Shown one piece after another: positions 44,501-52,330 of a stretch of 64,000 bases of DNA. Under the pieces are notes generated by a model that saw nothing but the letters and a program-made list of their open reading frames with translations, did no database searches and had not been told where the DNA came from. The stretch's first letter is position 1. Every line of letters begins with the position of its first letter. Source of the stretch: an uncultured Prevotellaceae bacterium (lineage in GTDB: Bacteria; Bacteroidota; Bacteroidia; Bacteroidales; Bacteroidaceae); NCBI GenBank assembly GCA_900316355.1, contig ONCQ01000005.1:62001-126000 (forward strand), read 5' to 3'. The position numbers and the translations under genes are program-made.

Positions 44501-47262
44501 GCAAAGATAGAATTGGTGATGACAACTCTCTGACTGTTTTGCCAACCGACGAAACCTGCACACGACGTGGTACCGTTGGTGGTGAAGAAGCGTCCGTCGA
44601 AAACGCAGTCCGCAATGTTCACCGCGCTGGTCGTGGTGAATCCGTACATCTGTATGGGTTGTGGCATAGCGACGAGGCCTCCGTGTGTGCCGTCACCCTC
44701 CTTGCTACTATGGATGACGATGCCGACGCGGCAGTTGGTAATATTTATCGTGCCGTTACACCATCCGACAATTCCTGCGGCATACTTCTGTGAGGTGTAG
44801 ATGTCGCCCGCTACCTTGAGATTCTTGAAGGTAGCATTGTTTGCAAAGCGGAACGGAGCGCAGTATTCTCCGTTGAACGGGCTCTCGGGCGAGCCTTTGG
44901 TGAAGGTCAGCGTGTAGTGGTCCCTGTTGCCATCGAAAGTTCCTGAGAATTTGTTTACACTTGTGCCCACCATCGTCGAGACACTGATGTCGGCACCCAG
45001 TTTGAGGTATTTGCCGCTATAGTTGATGCCTTGGTTAACATTCTCAGCAAACAAGTCCCACACTTCGGTGGAGGTAATCAGGATGGGGTCTGCTGCGGAA
45101 TCGCCGGAACCGGTGCTGCCGGTTGTGACAGACTCTATGGTAACAGCGTATGATTGAGTCTGACTGACATCAATCGTGAAGGAATACTGTCCCATTGCGG
45201 TTCCTGCTTCTACGCCATTGATCTTTACACTGGTGACTTTCCGCCCTAAGTCTTTGTAGGACAAATTGAAATTCACAGTGCCTTTATTTGCATAATAATA
45301 AGCATTGTCGTAGAAAGCGGCTGAGGACGTGTTGATGTCACAATTCACACCTGACGGGACGTCAAAAGTGACGGGACAGCCCTGTACGTGATAATAATCT
45401 TCTTGTGCCGTGGCACCATTGTAAATAATATTGTTGAAATAGCAATTGCTGAATATGGCGTATCTTTGTATGTTACCGAACATCGCATAGGAAGTACGCC
45501 CTTGTGGAACCCAGTCATACTCTTCATGCCCGGTATTTTCCGTGACGGAACCATTGAGGAAAAGACAATTCTTGAGATGCAGTTCGCTGTAGTTAGAGAT
45601 AACTCCCACTTGCTCGTAATCGCCTTCCGCGCTACCGATGAAGCCGCTGGTGAAATTGGCTCCCTGGACAGTAGCGCCGTCAAGGATAACGTTTTCGAAC
45701 CAAAGTTCTCCATGCACACGACCCGCAACGCCACCGGTATAGTCATGGCCGGTCACATTGGCGTTCTTCACAACGAAGTTCCTGATATAATTGCTGCCTG
45801 GGTAGTCATCATCCACATCGCGAATCAATCCTTCCACATGACCGAAGAGTCCGTTGAAATCTCCAGAGGGGTTATTGACCGTCAGGTTGCTGATGATGTG
45901 GTTGTTACCGTTGAAATTACCTTTGAACGGATGGTTTTTGGTGCCGATGGGCGTCCAGTTCTGCCCGCTCAAATCCAGGTCACGTGTCAGGCTGAAGTGT
46001 TTGCCCAAATAGTCCGTCTCGCCAGAGTTCACCTTGCTGGCAATCTGGGCGAGCTGGGATGCATCGTCAATGATGTAGGGGTCGCCCTGGCTGCCTGCGC
46101 CATGTATAGGCAGTAACGCCACGCTTTCATTGCCCGCTGCGCCGCCGCTGCCGCCGTCATGCCAAGCGTTGCCTTTCTCCCAACCAGCGTCATCCGTATA
46201 GTCGCTGGCAGAAGATCTGAGCTTATATTGGTAATCCGCATAACAAGGATTGGTCAGCTCAATAGAAGTGCCCTCGGGAGCCGATGTGCTATCACCGTTG
46301 GTACCGCCTTTACCGCCTTTCGCTCCTGCATGATAGTAGCCATTTGCTGTTCCAGAGTAGAGCACCCAGGCAACGTTACCAGCGGCACCGCCGCCACCGC
46401 CGCCACCGCCGGGGCCGCCAGTGCCGATGGCAGAGGCAGCGCCGCCGAAGCCTCCGGCACCGCCGCCGCCGCCACCAGACGCCAAATAAACATTTGAGCT
46501 CGGGTGTTCGGCTGCGGTTTTACCGTGACTACCACCAGTACCGTTTGAGCCCGCTGAGCCACCAGTGGCAACCAGCGTGACAGAGGACAGAATCTCATAG
46601 AACGATCCCATATTGTCAGCGGTACCACCGGTACTGCCGGCACTTCCATCCACGCCATATTGTGTTTTTTCATCTCCAGAAGAGCCCGTGCGTTGACCGC
46701 CGCCGCCACCGCTGCCGCCAGTACCGCCGCGCGTGCCGATGCCTGCACCGGCACCGCCGCCGCCATGGCCTCCGTTACCACCTGAGCCGCCAAGGATCGT
46801 TTTGTCACCATCAAGAAATGCATCATTCCCGTTGCCGCCATTGCCGCCGTTGGCAGCATTGCCGCCCATGGCATTCACCGTGCCACCGCCGAAGAGGTAG
46901 AGGGTGTTGCCCGCTGCCAACTCGATGCCGGCACCTGCGCCCGTCTGTCCGTTGGCATTGGCACCGATGCAGGTGAGGGTCACGCCCTGAGGCACGTAGA
47001 GATACACCGTGCCCTGGATGGTCAGGCCGCTACCGCCAGCATTGCTGTTGGTGAAACGGAGGTCGCCACCGGCGTAACAGTACGTCGTGCTACCTGCACT
47101 GCCCAGCGTCTGCCCCGTCGTGGAGCCCACATTAATGGCCGTCCATTTGTCCGAGGTGGTCCCCGTCTTTTGATAGACCTCCTCCCAACTGGTTTGCGCC
47201 CACGTTCCCTGCGCGATCGCGCAGAGCAGGGAAAGCATTAATACAATCTTGTGTCTCATCAT
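41536..47262 (-). CDS. Giant secreted Gly-rich/GLUG-repeat surface protein
   Basis: 1908 residues with a signal peptide (MMRHKIVLMLSLLCAIAQGTWAQ). Residues about 140-300 are extremely Gly-rich (NGGNGGNGN, GGSGGNGGHGGGG, GGPGGGGGGGG). The rest repeats the GLUG-type pattern several times: PFKGNFNGNNHIISNLTV, KNLTVAGTISSNQSHTSGLV, PYIIDDASQLAQIASKVNSG. A second group of repeats reads INGGVVNATGGEVAAGIGGG. The C-terminus YTIDGRKLDGKPSRAGVYIY is the Prevotella-type tail; just before it LAPTGRVGEGPW is encoded by a GC-rich repeat. Probably a surface adhesin or matrix protein. A tRNA-minihelix-like hairpin lies 40 bp upstream. Confidence 0.85.
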   Translation of the reverse strand: MMRHKIVLMLSLLCAIAQGTWAQTSWEEVYQKTGTTSDKWTAINVGSTTGQTLGSAGSTTYCYAGGDLRFTNSNAGGSGLTIQGTVYLYVPQGVTLTCIGANANGQTGAGAGIELAAGNTLYLFGGGTVNAMGGNAANGGNGGNGNDAFLDGDKTILGGSGGNGGHGGGGAGAGIGTRGGTGGSGGGGGQRTGSSGDEKTQYGVDGSAGSTGGTADNMGSFYEILSSVTLVATGGSAGSNGTGGSHGKTAAEHPSSNVYLASGGGGGGAGGFGGAASAIGTGGPGGGGGGGGAAGNVAWVLYSGTANGYYHAGAKGGKGGTNGDSTSAPEGTSIELTNPCYADYQYKLRSSASDYTDDAGWEKGNAWHDGGSGGAAGNESVALLPIHGAGSQGDPYIIDDASQLAQIASKVNSGETDYLGKHFSLTRDLDLSGQNWTPIGTKNHPFKGNFNGNNHIISNLTVNNPSGDFNGLFGHVEGLIRDVDDDYPGSNYIRNFVVKNANVTGHDYTGGVAGRVHGELWFENVILDGATVQGANFTSGFIGSAEGDYEQVGVISNYSELHLKNCLFLNGSVTENTGHEEYDWVPQGRTSYAMFGNIQRYAIFSNCYFNNIIYNGATAQEDYYHVQGCPVTFDVPSGVNCDINTSSAAFYDNAYYYANKGTVNFNLSYKDLGRKVTSVKINGVEAGTAMGQYSFTIDVSQTQSYAVTIESVTTGSTGSGDSAADPILITSTEVWDLFAENVNQGINYSGKYLKLGADISVSTMVGTSVNKFSGTFDGNRDHYTLTFTKGSPESPFNGEYCAPFRFANNATFKNLKVAGDIYTSQKYAAGIVGWCNGTINITNCRVGIVIHSSKEGDGTHGGLVAMPQPIQMYGFTTTSAVNIADCVFDGRFFTTNGTTSCAGFVGWQNSQRVVITNSIFAPNPAIAAGEGETSINDGATFIRGGGAGTGCYYTVAMGDAQGTQAYAAAPDGIISKQQTLVDGNSYYLPCTVTTPRKYYRYTGEEISVIIPAVSAPYGATLTEGTDYTYAINPNPVMEKGEYTVTLTGQGTCTGAWSFTFTVLDLLPVTSETTVLEENLTYKVNEDVTIASRITVKGKVILILGEGTTLTAPKGIELSSSNNADLTIEGPGALTIDNSDYWKAGIGAYSVGTLTINGGVINVKGGRRAAGIGGDSNNSNGGVITINGGVVNATGGEVAAGIGGGSDGENGNYGVCGAITINGGQVTATGNQAPGIGPGFEYSEETGNHYYNSGTLTLGWSSPSDFVYNNGLKNNGGSTLESITFAEGKKFVIEGTAIMATASNIGGKKILPFNMPTFSGAGTEEEPYLIRNADEWFALCVDVSGGNSYSGKFLKLTDDISVTHKMGIVSGGTQQNAFSGTFDGDEHTITATISDNDNPGTALFCYINGATIKNLTVAGTISSNQSHTSGLVGFAAGTNRIEGCTVIATLNIGKDYAGGIIGHGLTSSTTISSCVFAGTVVGNGGSRSNIGGIWGWSDSAAPVLVNCLEKGTYTSITSMHPMGLLAGSGTVTDCYYVTPQIGSPRNASSKGGATRLYNISANEIREKAVTINGISAYHQNVCTVTGIDASYDLSSGNISITPIVTAPNGSRELHLSDDYTAALNGTAVTSLPIVIDTKGEKTLVITGMGSYGGSMSITFQVTGSYKIDVTLRDGDTYTKTEDTETLSATYLKTLGEERVGKYQAWFLPFDYTITAADTQKFTFYKINMVANSPDASQEATDAIWMFVKPMQAGDVLHANMPYVYKPKEAVTDYAFTTTNAVLKAKNTGMLATMQTMEDTYTLYGTYEPTTATAQDPFYYMNINGELSLGNNGTVSVGAFRWIMRVEGKSGAAYAKRIIIFDGETTGIETLAPTGRVGEGPWYTIDGRKLDGKPSRAGVYIYNGVKVAIK
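41627..41660. repeat. GC-rich palindromic repeat near the C-terminus of the giant protein
   Basis: GGCCCCTCTCCGACTCTCCCC-GTG-GGGGCGAGAG, in frame 30 codons before the stop. Confidence 0.75.
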
Positions 47263-47303
47263 GTTATCGTGTTATTTGTTATTTTTTCCTTTTGTTTCGT
47301 TGT

Positions 47304-47334
47304 AGCCAGTGTGGGAGTCGAACCCACACTGGCT
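47304..47334 (-). ncRNA. tRNA acceptor/T-arm minihelix-like hairpin
   Basis: On the minus strand AGCCAGTGTGGG-TTCGACT-CCCACACTGGCT: a perfect 12-bp stem (7 + 5, the size of a tRNA acceptor plus T-stem) capped by a canonical T-loop. There are no D or anticodon arms. It is followed by ACAA, not CCA. It lies in the presumed leader of the giant-protein gene. Structure is certain; function is not. Confidence 0.6.
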
Positions 47335-47342
47335 TGTGCGCT

Positions 47343-47455
47343 ATTACAGTTTCACAGCGTCGGGGATGGTAAACAGCAGTCCACTGATGGCATCGTAGTA
47401 CTTCAGCGTCACCAGCTCGCCTGCCTTGCGGGCATGAAGTCTCGAAGCTGGACAT
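47343..47455 (-). pseudogene. Short coding remnant between batD and the giant-protein gene
   Basis: A minus-strand frame without start codon reads HARKAGELVTLKYYDAISG followed by LLFTIPDAVKL and a stop at about 47343. It looks like the last 35 residues of a lost protein. No family is recognised; low confidence. Confidence 0.3.
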
Positions 47456-47457
47456 TC

Positions 47458-47502
47458 GTCTTAACTCCTTAACTTCTTTAACTCCTTAATTCCTTTAACT
47501 CC
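47458..47502 (+). repeat. 9-bp-period tandem repeat (TTAACTCCT/TTAACTTCT units)
   Basis: About five copies follow the batD stop on its downstream side; the unit is the complement type of the arrays at 19807 and 40850 (AGGAGTTAA). Confidence 0.85.
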
Positions 47503-49365
47503 TTATTTCCTCTTGAGTTCCCCCTCCATCTTATTGATGACCTCCTCGGCAGAGGCGTAGATCTTGTCCATGGTGGCGGCAGGGTCGCCGGGGGCGAAGC
47601 GGGCGAACTCGCAGTCGTCGAGGGTGGTGAGGAACTGTGTGATGAGCGTCTCGGAGATGTTGCGGTCGGTGAGCTTGTCGCGGACGTTGTCCTTGGAGAG
47701 CTCGCTGACGGGGATGTTCAGCTTGTCGCTGACGTAGCCCCAGAGGGCTTTCATGGTCTCCTCGTAGAAGGCGGTGGCATCGTTCTGCTGCATCAGCTTG
47801 CGGGCCACCTTCAGGCGCTTCGTGGCGGCCTTGCTGGCCTTGCGGCCTCGGCGGCCTACGAGGTCGGCATTGGCAACCATATAGCGGCGGAAGGCCACGG
47901 CGAGGACGATGAACGCGAGCAGCGAGCCGATGTAGTAGGCCCAGTAGCGGCGCGAGCCGAAGAAGGCGCTGTCGCCCGTCTGATAGGTGGGCGTGCCGGT
48001 CTTGATGAAGCGGATGTCGCTGTTGAGCATCTCGATTTCCTCCTTCGACAGGTTGCTGCCGCTGGAAGCGCTGCCGCCCTTGCCCTTGGCAACATCGATG
48101 GTGTAGCCCTCGGAGGTCAGCGTCTTATAGGCGCGGGCATCGGGGTCGAAATAGCAGAACTCCACGGGCGGGAGCTCATACTTGCCCTGGTGGCGCGGCA
48201 CGGCGATATAGTCGAAGAGCACCTCTCCCGTGGAACCGTTAGGGCCGATTTTTGTCTTCTCCTCGGTCTTGGGGTCGTAGCGCTCGAAATCCTTGGGCCA
48301 TGCCACCTCGGGGGCGTTCATGAGCTTCATGTTGCCCGTGCCGCTGACACGCAGGCGCAGCGTGGTGGCATCGTTGGACTTGAGTGCCTGAGGCGTGAGC
48401 GACGAGGAGAGGGAGAACTTACCCACAGCGCCCGAGAAATTCGAGGGCTTAGGCGTCGGCAGGGCATCTACGTGCAGCGTCACAGCCGGCGCCATCACCG
48501 TCTTCTTCACCTCCTGCATCATCGAGCCGCCGCCGAAGAAGATGTCGAAGGGGTCGGCAGAGCGGTTCTGCTGGATGACGGTGGCCTCGTACTTGATTTC
48601 AGGAATCTTCAGCTCGCCCGTCTGCTGCGGGAAGACGACATACTGGCTCCATACGACGGTGCCGTAGTTCTTGCCGTTGTAGTGCTCCATCTTCAGCTCC
48701 GGCTGCTTCTGGCGGTTGATTTCCTGCACATGGAAGCCATCCAGCTCAGGCATCTTACCCATGAGTTCGCTGACGTTGACCAGCGTGTAGAGCTTATAGG
48801 TCAGCAGCACGGCCTCCTGCTCGAAGACGCGCTTCTTGGAGGCTGTCACGGCGATGAAGAGGTCCTTGCTGCCAATGCGGTCGCCCACGCTCTGCGTGCG
48901 CATGCGGTCGGCCTGCTGCGAGTGAGCCTGCCCGCCTTGTCCTGCGCCACCTTGCCCCGAGCCGCCGGAACCGGCAGAGCCGCCGGGCAGCACGGTGATC
49001 TGCGGCGAAGCGGACTTCACGGTCTTGCCGCCGCTGGTGACGGTGGCGGCAGGCACACGGAACGTGCCGGCCTTGTCGGTGGTGACGGTGTAGGTGAAGG
49101 TCACAGAGCTGCTGCTCGTGGCCTTGCCGTTGATGATGGAGTAGCTCGACGACTGGCTGCGGCTGGGGCCATACAGCTCCACGAGGCCCTCGAAGGCGTC
49201 GATGCGGAAATCATCCACATCGGAGGTGTTCACGATGTAGGCGATGCGGAAGCGGTCGCCCTGTATCACCTCGGAGGGAGCCTGGACGCGGATGGTGACC
49301 TGCGCCATCAGTGAACTCATAATCATCAATAATGAAAAGAGAATAACAAATCTGTTCTTTTTCAT
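47503..49365 (-). CDS. batD: BatD-like oxygen-tolerance protein
   Basis: 620 residues with signal peptide (1-21), a series of immunoglobulin-like beta domains (VTIRVQAPSEVIQGDRFRIA, TVTTDKAGTFRVPAATVTSG, QQTGELKIPEIKYEA), one membrane segment near 474-497 (YYIGSLLAFIVLAVAFRRY) and a cytoplasmic helical tail. A Gly/Ser/Gln linker (GSAGSGGSGQGGAGQGGQA) lies near 130-150. BatD proteins of Bacteroidetes act with BatA/BatB at the inner membrane in aerotolerance and stress survival. The gene follows batB/C after about 150 bp; batE is displaced about 7 kb downstream. Confidence 0.93.
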   Translation of the reverse strand: MKKNRFVILFSLLMIMSSLMAQVTIRVQAPSEVIQGDRFRIAYIVNTSDVDDFRIDAFEGLVELYGPSRSQSSSYSIINGKATSSSSVTFTYTVTTDKAGTFRVPAATVTSGGKTVKSASPQITVLPGGSAGSGGSGQGGAGQGGQAHSQQADRMRTQSVGDRIGSKDLFIAVTASKKRVFEQEAVLLTYKLYTLVNVSELMGKMPELDGFHVQEINRQKQPELKMEHYNGKNYGTVVWSQYVVFPQQTGELKIPEIKYEATVIQQNRSADPFDIFFGGGSMMQEVKKTVMAPAVTLHVDALPTPKPSNFSGAVGKFSLSSSLTPQALKSNDATTLRLRVSGTGNMKLMNAPEVAWPKDFERYDPKTEEKTKIGPNGSTGEVLFDYIAVPRHQGKYELPPVEFCYFDPDARAYKTLTSEGYTIDVAKGKGGSASSGSNLSKEEIEMLNSDIRFIKTGTPTYQTGDSAFFGSRRYWAYYIGSLLAFIVLAVAFRRYMVANADLVGRRGRKASKAATKRLKVARKLMQQNDATAFYEETMKALWGYVSDKLNIPVSELSKDNVRDKLTDRNISETLITQFLTTLDDCEFARFAPGDPAATMDKIYASAEEVINKMEGELKRK

Positions 49366-49517
49366 CTTTTATATCTATCTTTTCTCAATTTATCTTTTAG
49401 CGTGAACCATTTTTTTACAGCGTTCCGCTGTTGTCCGCCCTCCGCAGAGGAGTTCTGCTCCGGCCAGTCGCGCCGAAATGACATTCAGTCATTTCTAAAA
49501 CATTCGTTTTGCGCTCC

Positions 49518-51209
49518 TTACCACTGCTTCTCCAGCTGCCGGCGCTGCGGTTGCTGCTGTGCTTTCTGCACTTTGTCCTGCGTCTGCTTCTCCTCCTGCT
49601 GGGCAGCCTTCAGCAGCTGCTCGGCATTCTCGCGGGACATCTTAGGCTGCTGCTGTTGCTGTTGCTGCTGGTCCTCCTTCTGTTCCTGCTGTTGCTGTTG
49701 TTGCTGCTGTTGTTGCTGTTGCTGCTGTTGCTGGTCTTGATTCTGCTCCTGCTGTTGGTTCTGCAGCTGCAGGCGGCAGAGGGCCAGATTGTAGCGCGTC
49801 TCATCGTCGGCAGGATTCTTGCGCAGCGCGTTCTTGTAGCACTCGATGGCCTCGGCGAACTGCTTCTGACTCTGCAGGATGACGCCCATATTGTGGTAGG
49901 CCTGCGCCAGCCGCTTGGGGTCGCGCTGCATGCGTACAGCCGTCTCGAAGCTCTTCATCGCCTCCTTGGGCTGCCCCTGCACGAGCAGGGCATTGCCGAG
50001 GTTGTAGTGGGCCACAGGGTTGGTGTTGTCCTTCTCCAGCGCCTTCTGGTAATCGACCTGCGCCTTGGCAAAGAGGCTGTCGCGATAGAAGCGGTTGCCG
50101 TGGCGCACGAAGTAGCGGTCGTTCTGCTGCTGGGCCACTGCGGGCACAGCCATGAGCAGCAGGGCTATCGCCACGGCCGCGCGCGACGTGGCCTTGAAGA
50201 GCGTGAAGCGGCTGAGCACATGGTTCTTGCGTTCCAGGAAGAGCACTTCAAGGAGGAGCAGCACGAGGGCTGCCCACGCGAAGTCGCGGAAATGCTCGTC
50301 GAACTCGCTGTAGAGCACGCTCTCCATCTCGGCCTTGCCCAGCTTATCGACATATTTCTGCAGCGCCGACTGCGCCGAAGAGCTGTTATCGACATAGATG
50401 TAAGCGCCCTCTCCGGCACTGGCTATCTCGCGGCACATGTCCTCGTTGAGCTTCGAGATGACGGTGTTGCCGGCATTGTCGGTGATGTAGCGGTTGCTGC
50501 CGGGGATGGGGATGGGAGCGCCCTCGGGAGAGCCTACGCCAAGGACATAGACGTGCATCCCTTTCTTGGCGGCAGCCTGTGCCGCGGCCACTGCCCCACC
50601 CTCGTTGTCCTCACCGTCGGTGATGACGAAGATGGCACGACCCACTCCCTCCTGCTGCGTGAAGCTGTGCGTGGCCAGCTCAATGGCGCGGGCGATGTCG
50701 GTGCCCTGCACGGAAATCATGGCGGGCGAGATGTTGTCGAGGAACATCTTGGCAGAGACGTAGTCGCTGGTGATGGGCAGCTGCGTGTAGGCATCGCCGG
50801 CATAGACAATGAGGCCTACTTTGTCATCAACCATGTTATCTACGAGGTTGCTGATGAGCATCTTGGACTTCGACAGACGGCTGGGCGTGACATCCTCGGC
50901 CATCATGGAGTTACTGACGTCCAAGGCGATGATGGCTTCGATGCCGCGGCGCGTGCGCGTGTCGATGCGAGTGCCGTACTGCGGACGTGCCAGGCACAAC
51001 ACCAGCATGGCCAGCGCCGCATTCAGGAGCCAGAACTTCAGCTCGCGACGCCAGCGCGAGACATCGGGCATCAGCGCCTTCAGCAGCGACGGGTCGCCAT
51101 ACTGCTTCACACGGCGGCGGCGCAGCAGCTCTGTGCCGTAGTGGAGCAAGGCCAGCAGCGGGATGACTGCCAGCAGATAGAGATATAAAGGATTAGCGAA
51201 TCTGAACAT
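49518..51209 (-). CDS. BatB-BatC fusion: VWA domain plus TPR with Gln-rich tail
   Basis: 563 residues from the ATG at 51209; a frame up to 51233 starts in a repeat and is unlikely. Two N-terminal membrane segments, then a von Willebrand A domain with the MIDAS motif D97-V-S99-N-S101 (ALDVSNSMMAEDV) and a membrane segment near 310-330: this is BatB. From about 355 a second part has a signal-like segment (ALLLMAVPAVAQQ) and three TPRs (VAHYNLGNALLVQGQPKEAM, AQAYHNMGVILQSQKQFAEA, DETRYNLALCRLQLQ), which is BatC. A tail of about 70 residues is almost all Gln with Glu and Asp, encoded by CAG/CAA runs at 49570-49770. Confidence 0.92.
   Translation of the reverse strand: MFRFANPLYLYLLAVIPLLALLHYGTELLRRRRVKQYGDPSLLKALMPDVSRWRRELKFWLLNAALAMLVLCLARPQYGTRIDTRTRRGIEAIIALDVSNSMMAEDVTPSRLSKSKMLISNLVDNMVDDKVGLIVYAGDAYTQLPITSDYVSAKMFLDNISPAMISVQGTDIARAIELATHSFTQQEGVGRAIFVITDGEDNEGGAVAAAQAAAKKGMHVYVLGVGSPEGAPIPIPGSNRYITDNAGNTVISKLNEDMCREIASAGEGAYIYVDNSSSAQSALQKYVDKLGKAEMESVLYSEFDEHFRDFAWAALVLLLLEVLFLERKNHVLSRFTLFKATSRAAVAIALLLMAVPAVAQQQNDRYFVRHGNRFYRDSLFAKAQVDYQKALEKDNTNPVAHYNLGNALLVQGQPKEAMKSFETAVRMQRDPKRLAQAYHNMGVILQSQKQFAEAIECYKNALRKNPADDETRYNLALCRLQLQNQQQEQNQDQQQQQQQQQQQQQQQQEQKEDQQQQQQQQPKMSRENAEQLLKAAQQEEKQTQDKVQKAQQQPQRRQLEKQW
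49640..49765 (-). repeat. CAG/CAA trinucleotide-rich tract encoding polyglutamine
   Basis: Long runs of CAG and CAA codons encode about 40 glutamines with a few Glu/Asp/Asn. Mixed codons reduce but do not exclude length variation by slippage. Confidence 0.9.
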
Positions 51210-51220
51210 AAGACTATAAA

Positions 51221-51255
51221 GGCCCCCTCCCAACCTCCCCGAGGGGGAGGAGACG
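51221..51255. repeat. GC-rich palindromic repeat upstream of batB/C
   Basis: GGCCCCCTCCCAACCTCCCC-GAGGGGGAGG, the first of a pair in opposite orientation around the batA-batB junction. Confidence 0.85.
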
Positions 51256-51289
51256 TTTTGCTATTGTAGGATCATTTCTTACTATCTTT

Positions 51290-51324
51290 AGCCCCTCCCC
51301 TCGGGGAGGCAGGGAGGGGGCCTC
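51290..51324. repeat. GC-rich palindromic repeat after batA
   Basis: GCCCCTCCCC-TC-GGGGAGGC then AGGGAGGGGGCC, the inverted partner of 51221-51255. The pair and the 35 bp between could fold into one long hairpin. Confidence 0.85.
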
Positions 51325-51326
51325 AT

Positions 51327-52325
51327 TTACGGAATTTTCTTTAATATGGTTTCGCGCAGCAGCAGCTCCAGCAGCAGGAAGAGGCCGGCGAAGAGGGCGA
51401 AGGGCGCAAAGGCCTCGTAGCGCTTGCTGTACTCCTTCACATTCATCTTCGTCTTCTCCAGCTTGTCAATCTCCTGATAGACCTCGCGCAGCTTGTTGTT
51501 GTTCGTCGCACGATAGAACTCGCCGTTCGTGGTGCCGGCGATGGACGCCAGCGTCTTGGAGTCGATCTCCACGGGGATGTTGATGTATTCGATGCGCCCG
51601 CCGACAGGATAGGGATAGCGCGCGGTGCCATTGGTGCCCACGCCGATGGTATAGACGCGGATGCCGAAGCTCTTGGCAATCTCGGCGGCGGTCAGCGGCG
51701 AGATGTCGCCGGCGTTGTTGGAGCCGTCGGTCAGCAGGATGATGACCTTGCTCTTCGCCTTGGAATCCTTCAAGCGCGAGATGGCATTGGCGAGACCCAT
51801 GCCGATGGCGGTGCCGTCGCTCATCAAACCGCGCTGCACCATGTCGCAGCTGACGCTGTTGAAGAGGTTCAGCAGCACAGCGTGATCCGTGGTCATGGGA
51901 CACTGCGTGAACGACTCGCCGGAGAAGATGGTGAGGCCGATGTTGTCGTTGGGGCGACCGGCGATGAACTCCGACGCCACCTTCTTGGCTGCCTCGATGC
52001 GGTTGGGGCGCAGGTCCTCGGCAAGCATCGAAGTGGAAATGTCCATGCACAGCATGATGTCGATGCCCTCAATCGTGCGGTCGCTCCAGGAGTTGCTCGT
52101 CTGAGGGCGGCACAGCACCAGGACTATCATCACGAAGGACAGGCAGCGCAACAGGAAAGGGGCATGAATGAGCAGATGCTTGTAGGTGTGAGGAGCATGG
52201 CGGAAGGCACCTGTCGAAGACACCTGCAGCGAAGGCTCACTCTCATGGCTCCGCAGGATATACCATAATATATAAGGTATCAACAGCAGGAGCAGCAACA
52301 AAAGATATGGATGTGCAAATTGCAT
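51327..52325 (-). CDS. batA: BatA, VWA-domain membrane protein
   Basis: 332 residues. Two N-terminal membrane segments (LLLLLLLLIPYILWYIL; FLLRCLSFVMIVLVLC), a von Willebrand A domain with MIDAS D95-I-S97-T-S99 (CMDISTSMLAED) and TDG (ILLTDGSNNAGD), and a C-terminal membrane segment (FAPFALFAGLFLLLELLL). BatA forms a complex with BatB at the inner membrane. The gene starts 5 bp after the upstream gene stop. Confidence 0.95.
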   Translation of the reverse strand: MQFAHPYLLLLLLLLIPYILWYILRSHESEPSLQVSSTGAFRHAPHTYKHLLIHAPFLLRCLSFVMIVLVLCRPQTSNSWSDRTIEGIDIMLCMDISTSMLAEDLRPNRIEAAKKVASEFIAGRPNDNIGLTIFSGESFTQCPMTTDHAVLLNLFNSVSCDMVQRGLMSDGTAIGMGLANAISRLKDSKAKSKVIILLTDGSNNAGDISPLTAAEIAKSFGIRVYTIGVGTNGTARYPYPVGGRIEYINIPVEIDSKTLASIAGTTNGEFYRATNNNKLREVYQEIDKLEKTKMNVKEYSKRYEAFAPFALFAGLFLLLELLLRETILKKIP

Positions 52326-52330
52326 AGGAA

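Noticed and set aside
46254..46874. 206-aa Ala/Val-rich minus-strand ORF
   Set aside because: It is the frame-shifted shadow of the Gly-rich region of the giant surface protein.
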